This document shows positions 6,258 through 7,317 of a stretch of 7,317 nucleotides of DNA, one piece after another. The translations under genes and the position numbers were made by a program. The stretch spans positions 1 to 7,317 of the forward strand of contig JBJEYH010000067.1 in assembly GCA_051886675.1 (NCBI GenBank), in the 5' to 3' direction. Numbering within the stretch: position 1 is the stretch's first letter; every line of letters starts with the position of its first letter. The notes beneath the pieces were generated by a model, which ran no database searches, was not told where the DNA came from, and worked only from the letters and a program-made list of their open reading frames with translations. Source of the stretch: UBA11524 sp051886675 (GTDB taxonomy: Bacteria; Bacillota; Clostridia; Christensenellales; Aristaeellaceae).

Positions 6258-6896
6258 ATGAAAAAGCCCGCTATTCTATTCGACTGGGACGGCACCCTGG
6301 CCGACAGCATGGATCTGTGCATCGGGGAGGTGCGTCTGGCGCTGACCCGCATGGGACTGCCCGTGCCTCCGGAGGCAGTCATCCGCCAGTGCAACGGCCC
6401 CACCTTTGAGGAGAGCATCCCGCTGCTGGGCATACCCCGGGAACGGGCGGAGGAATACCTGCGGGTACGGCTGCAGGCGGGGCTGGAGCTGTGTCCCCGG
6501 GTGAACAGGCTGTTCCCGGGCGTGCGGGAGATGCTGCTCACCCTGCGGGAGAGGGCGGATCTGTGCATCGCCTCCAACGGCACGGCGGATTATCTGGCCC
6601 TGTGCCAGCGGGTGTTCGGGCTGGAGGGGGTGTTCCGGGCCGTCCGGGCGGCGCAGCAGGGGCGCACCAAGGCCGGGGCGGTGGCGGATATTCTGGCGGA
6701 AGTGCGGCCCTGCGCGGCAATCATGGTGGGCGACCGGCTGGGGGATATCGAGGCCGGGAAGGCCAACGGTCTGCCCACGCTGTGCGCGGCATACGGCTAC
6801 GGGGACGCTGGCGCATGGGCCGCGGCCGATCAGGCGGCGGAGAACGTGGCGGAGCTGCAGCGGCGGCTGGAGCGGTTCATTGAGGCGGCGGAATAA
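6258..6896 (+). CDS. HAD-superfamily hydrolase, phosphoglycolate phosphatase-like
   Basis: This is a predicted cytoplasmic Mg-dependent phosphatase of 212 residues, the usual size for this group. All four HAD motifs are visible: FDWDGT (8-13) with the nucleophile Asp9 and acid/base Asp11, SNGT (106-109) with Ser106, Lys138 in GRTKAG, and VGDRLGD (157-163) with Asp159 and Asp163. Residues of about 15-80 are mainly helical and fit a small alpha-helical (C1) cap, as in phosphoglycolate phosphatase, beta-phosphoglucomutase and pyrophosphatase PpaX. Substrate cannot be read from these motifs. The start at 6258 puts the nucleophile strand at the N-terminus as is usual; an ATG at 6234 would add eight residues and overlap the dnaE stop by four bases. 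The gene lies 20 bases after dnaE with no promoter of its own visible, so co-transcription and perhaps translational coupling are likely. A link to DNA metabolism, such as clearing phosphoglycolate from DNA repair, is only a guess. Confidence 0.9.
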   Translation: MKKPAILFDWDGTLADSMDLCIGEVRLALTRMGLPVPPEAVIRQCNGPTFEESIPLLGIPRERAEEYLRVRLQAGLELCPRVNRLFPGVREMLLTLRERADLCIASNGTADYLALCQRVFGLEGVFRAVRAAQQGRTKAGAVADILAEVRPCAAIMVGDRLGDIEAGKANGLPTLCAAYGYGDAGAWAAADQAAENVAELQRRLERFIEAAE

Positions 6897-6928
6897 GGCT
6901 GCAGCGTTCCCTGGGGCGGTTCAGCCTT
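6895..6928 (+). other. Imperfect hairpin at the end of the HAD gene
   Basis: AAGGCTG (6895-6901), starting inside the TAA stop codon, pairs perfectly with CAGCCTT (6922-6928) around a 20-base loop that can fold a smaller CCC/GGG stem. No U-run follows, so it does not qualify as a standard intrinsic terminator. It may act as a 3'-end stabiliser or be incidental. Confidence 0.3.
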
Positions 6929-7224
6929 CACCTCCGGGGAAGATGGGCGAGGGAGGATGAGGGCGTTCCCCCTGCGCCACGCTTGCCATTCTGGATGGCT
7001 GGGCTCCATTCGCTTGCGGTGCGCGGAACCTGCCGTTTCCGGCGCGGGCGAACTTCGTCGCCTGCCTGGAAACTCTGGCTTCTTTGCGTTCCCTTCCTTT
7101 TTGGCCTTTGTGTTGCGCCCGGGCTGCCGCCCGGACCCGCTTGGGGCGCCGCCCCAAGCCCCGCAAGGGACATCGCCCCTTGACCCTTTTCCGCTGGCGC
7201 GATCCCTTGGTGTTGAGCGTATGA
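6929..7224. other. Gene-free spacer, probably repeat-derived
   Basis: I see no supported gene in this stretch. Open frames of 66-95 codons exist on both strands, but none has a ribosome binding site with a convincing protein, and their translations are low-complexity, rich in Arg, Pro and Gly. The base texture differs from the flanking genes: pyrimidine-rich runs such as TTCCCTTCCTTTTT (about 7089-7102) alternate with GC palindromes. The right-hand third carries a hairpin cluster described separately. The overall look recalls interspersed intergenic repeats of GC-rich Clostridia. That is an impression from memory and not a match made here. Confidence 0.45.
7119..7182. repeat. Cluster of three consecutive GC hairpins
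   Basis: Three palindromes follow one another with almost no spacing. CCGGGC-TGCC-GCCCGG lies at 7119-7134 (6 bp stem). GCTTGGGGC-GCC-GCCCCAAGC lies at 7139-7159 (9 bp stem). CAAGGG, a seven-base loop and CCCTTG lie at 7164-7182 (6 bp stem). Such arrays are typical of REP-like or palindromic intergenic repeats found in many copies per genome. None is followed by a U-run, so they are not ordinary terminators. Confidence 0.6.
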
Positions 7225-7259
7225 AAACGCCGCCGTCCCGGTGAGGGATGGCGGCGTTT
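7225..7259. terminator. Strong bidirectional intrinsic terminator
   Basis: AAACGCCGCC (7225-7234) pairs with GGCGGCGTTT (7250-7259). The stem continues through a G-U pair and TCCC/GGGA to a five-base loop (7240-7244), giving 15 pairs in all. On the plus strand the stem ends in GTTTATTTC; on the minus strand it ends in GTTTTCAT, so it can end transcripts from both sides. It begins four bases after the stop codon of the minus-strand gene at the right edge and would also end read-through from dnaE and the HAD gene. Confidence 0.85.
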
Positions 7260-7262
7260 ATT

Positions 7263-7317
7263 TCAGTCCAGAGGGCGGATCAGGATCAGGGGGGTCAGCT
7301 CCCCGCCCTGGCCGGAG
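7263..7317 (-). CDS. C-terminal end of an unidentified minus-strand gene
   Basis: Reading leftward from the window edge, one minus-strand frame is open and ends SGQGGELTPLILIRPLD followed by TGA at 7265-7263. The strong terminator begins four bases beyond the stop, which is where a gene's terminator belongs, and this is the main support. Only 17 residues are visible, so the family cannot be named. The alternating hydrophobic run LTPLILIRPL suggests a closing beta strand. It could be a chance open frame, since 55 bases is too short for a firm call. Confidence 0.45.
   Translation of the reverse strand, partial: SGQGGELTPLILIRPLD

Noticed and set aside
6921..7244. Small open frames of 66-95 codons on both strands after the HAD gene
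   Set aside because: They overlap each other in several frames, run through palindromes, lack good ribosome binding sites and give low-complexity Arg/Pro/Gly-rich products. The stretch reads better as non-coding repeat.
1..7317. CRISPR array, tRNA or rRNA gene, transposase or phage gene, toxin-antitoxin or defence system
   Set aside because: I looked for regularly spaced repeats, cloverleaf sequences with the conserved T-loop, and mobile or defence gene motifs, and found none that could be supported.

Overview
The window looks like ordinary chromosome from a GC-rich Gram-positive bacterium, most likely a member of the Clostridia. Third codon positions are dominated by G and C. Each well-defined gene has a GGAGG-type ribosome binding site, and two sigma-A-type promoters are clearly readable. 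The replicative polymerase is the DnaE type with an extra C-terminal domain that I associate with clostridial DnaE proteins. The lineage call is an inference from these traits. There is no rRNA, tRNA, CRISPR array, transposase or phage gene in the window.

Left part (1-2403, minus strand): the N-terminal 103 codons of cysteinyl-tRNA synthetase (cysS, running off the left edge) lie 63 bases downstream of a complete, somewhat divergent polyphosphate kinase gene (ppk, 676 codons). The two probably form a ppk-cysS transcription unit. A GC-rich hairpin without a U-run sits in the gap.

Centre (2404-2598): a divergent control region of about 195 bases. It holds two promoters facing outward, one for ppk and one for dnaE. 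Both have the same extended -10 sequence, TGCTATAAT. A short perfect inverted repeat lies between their -35 elements. The promoter positions fix the starts of both genes downstream of the longest possible open frames.

Right part (2599-6896, plus strand): dnaE, the alpha subunit of DNA polymerase III (1212 residues), is followed after 20 bases by a phosphoglycolate-phosphatase-like HAD hydrolase (212 residues), probably co-transcribed. The region from 6897 to about 7224 has no convincing gene. It contains a cluster of three back-to-back GC hairpins that looks like an interspersed intergenic repeat. A strong bidirectional terminator (7225-7259) separates it from the last codons of an unidentified minus-strand gene at the right edge.

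The genes are housekeeping functions: DNA replication, phosphate storage and stress, tRNA charging, and phosphate-ester clean-up. I see no undescribed multi-gene system. The points most worth a second look are the paired divergent promoters, the substitutions at conserved positions in PPK, and the hairpin-rich spacer after the HAD gene.
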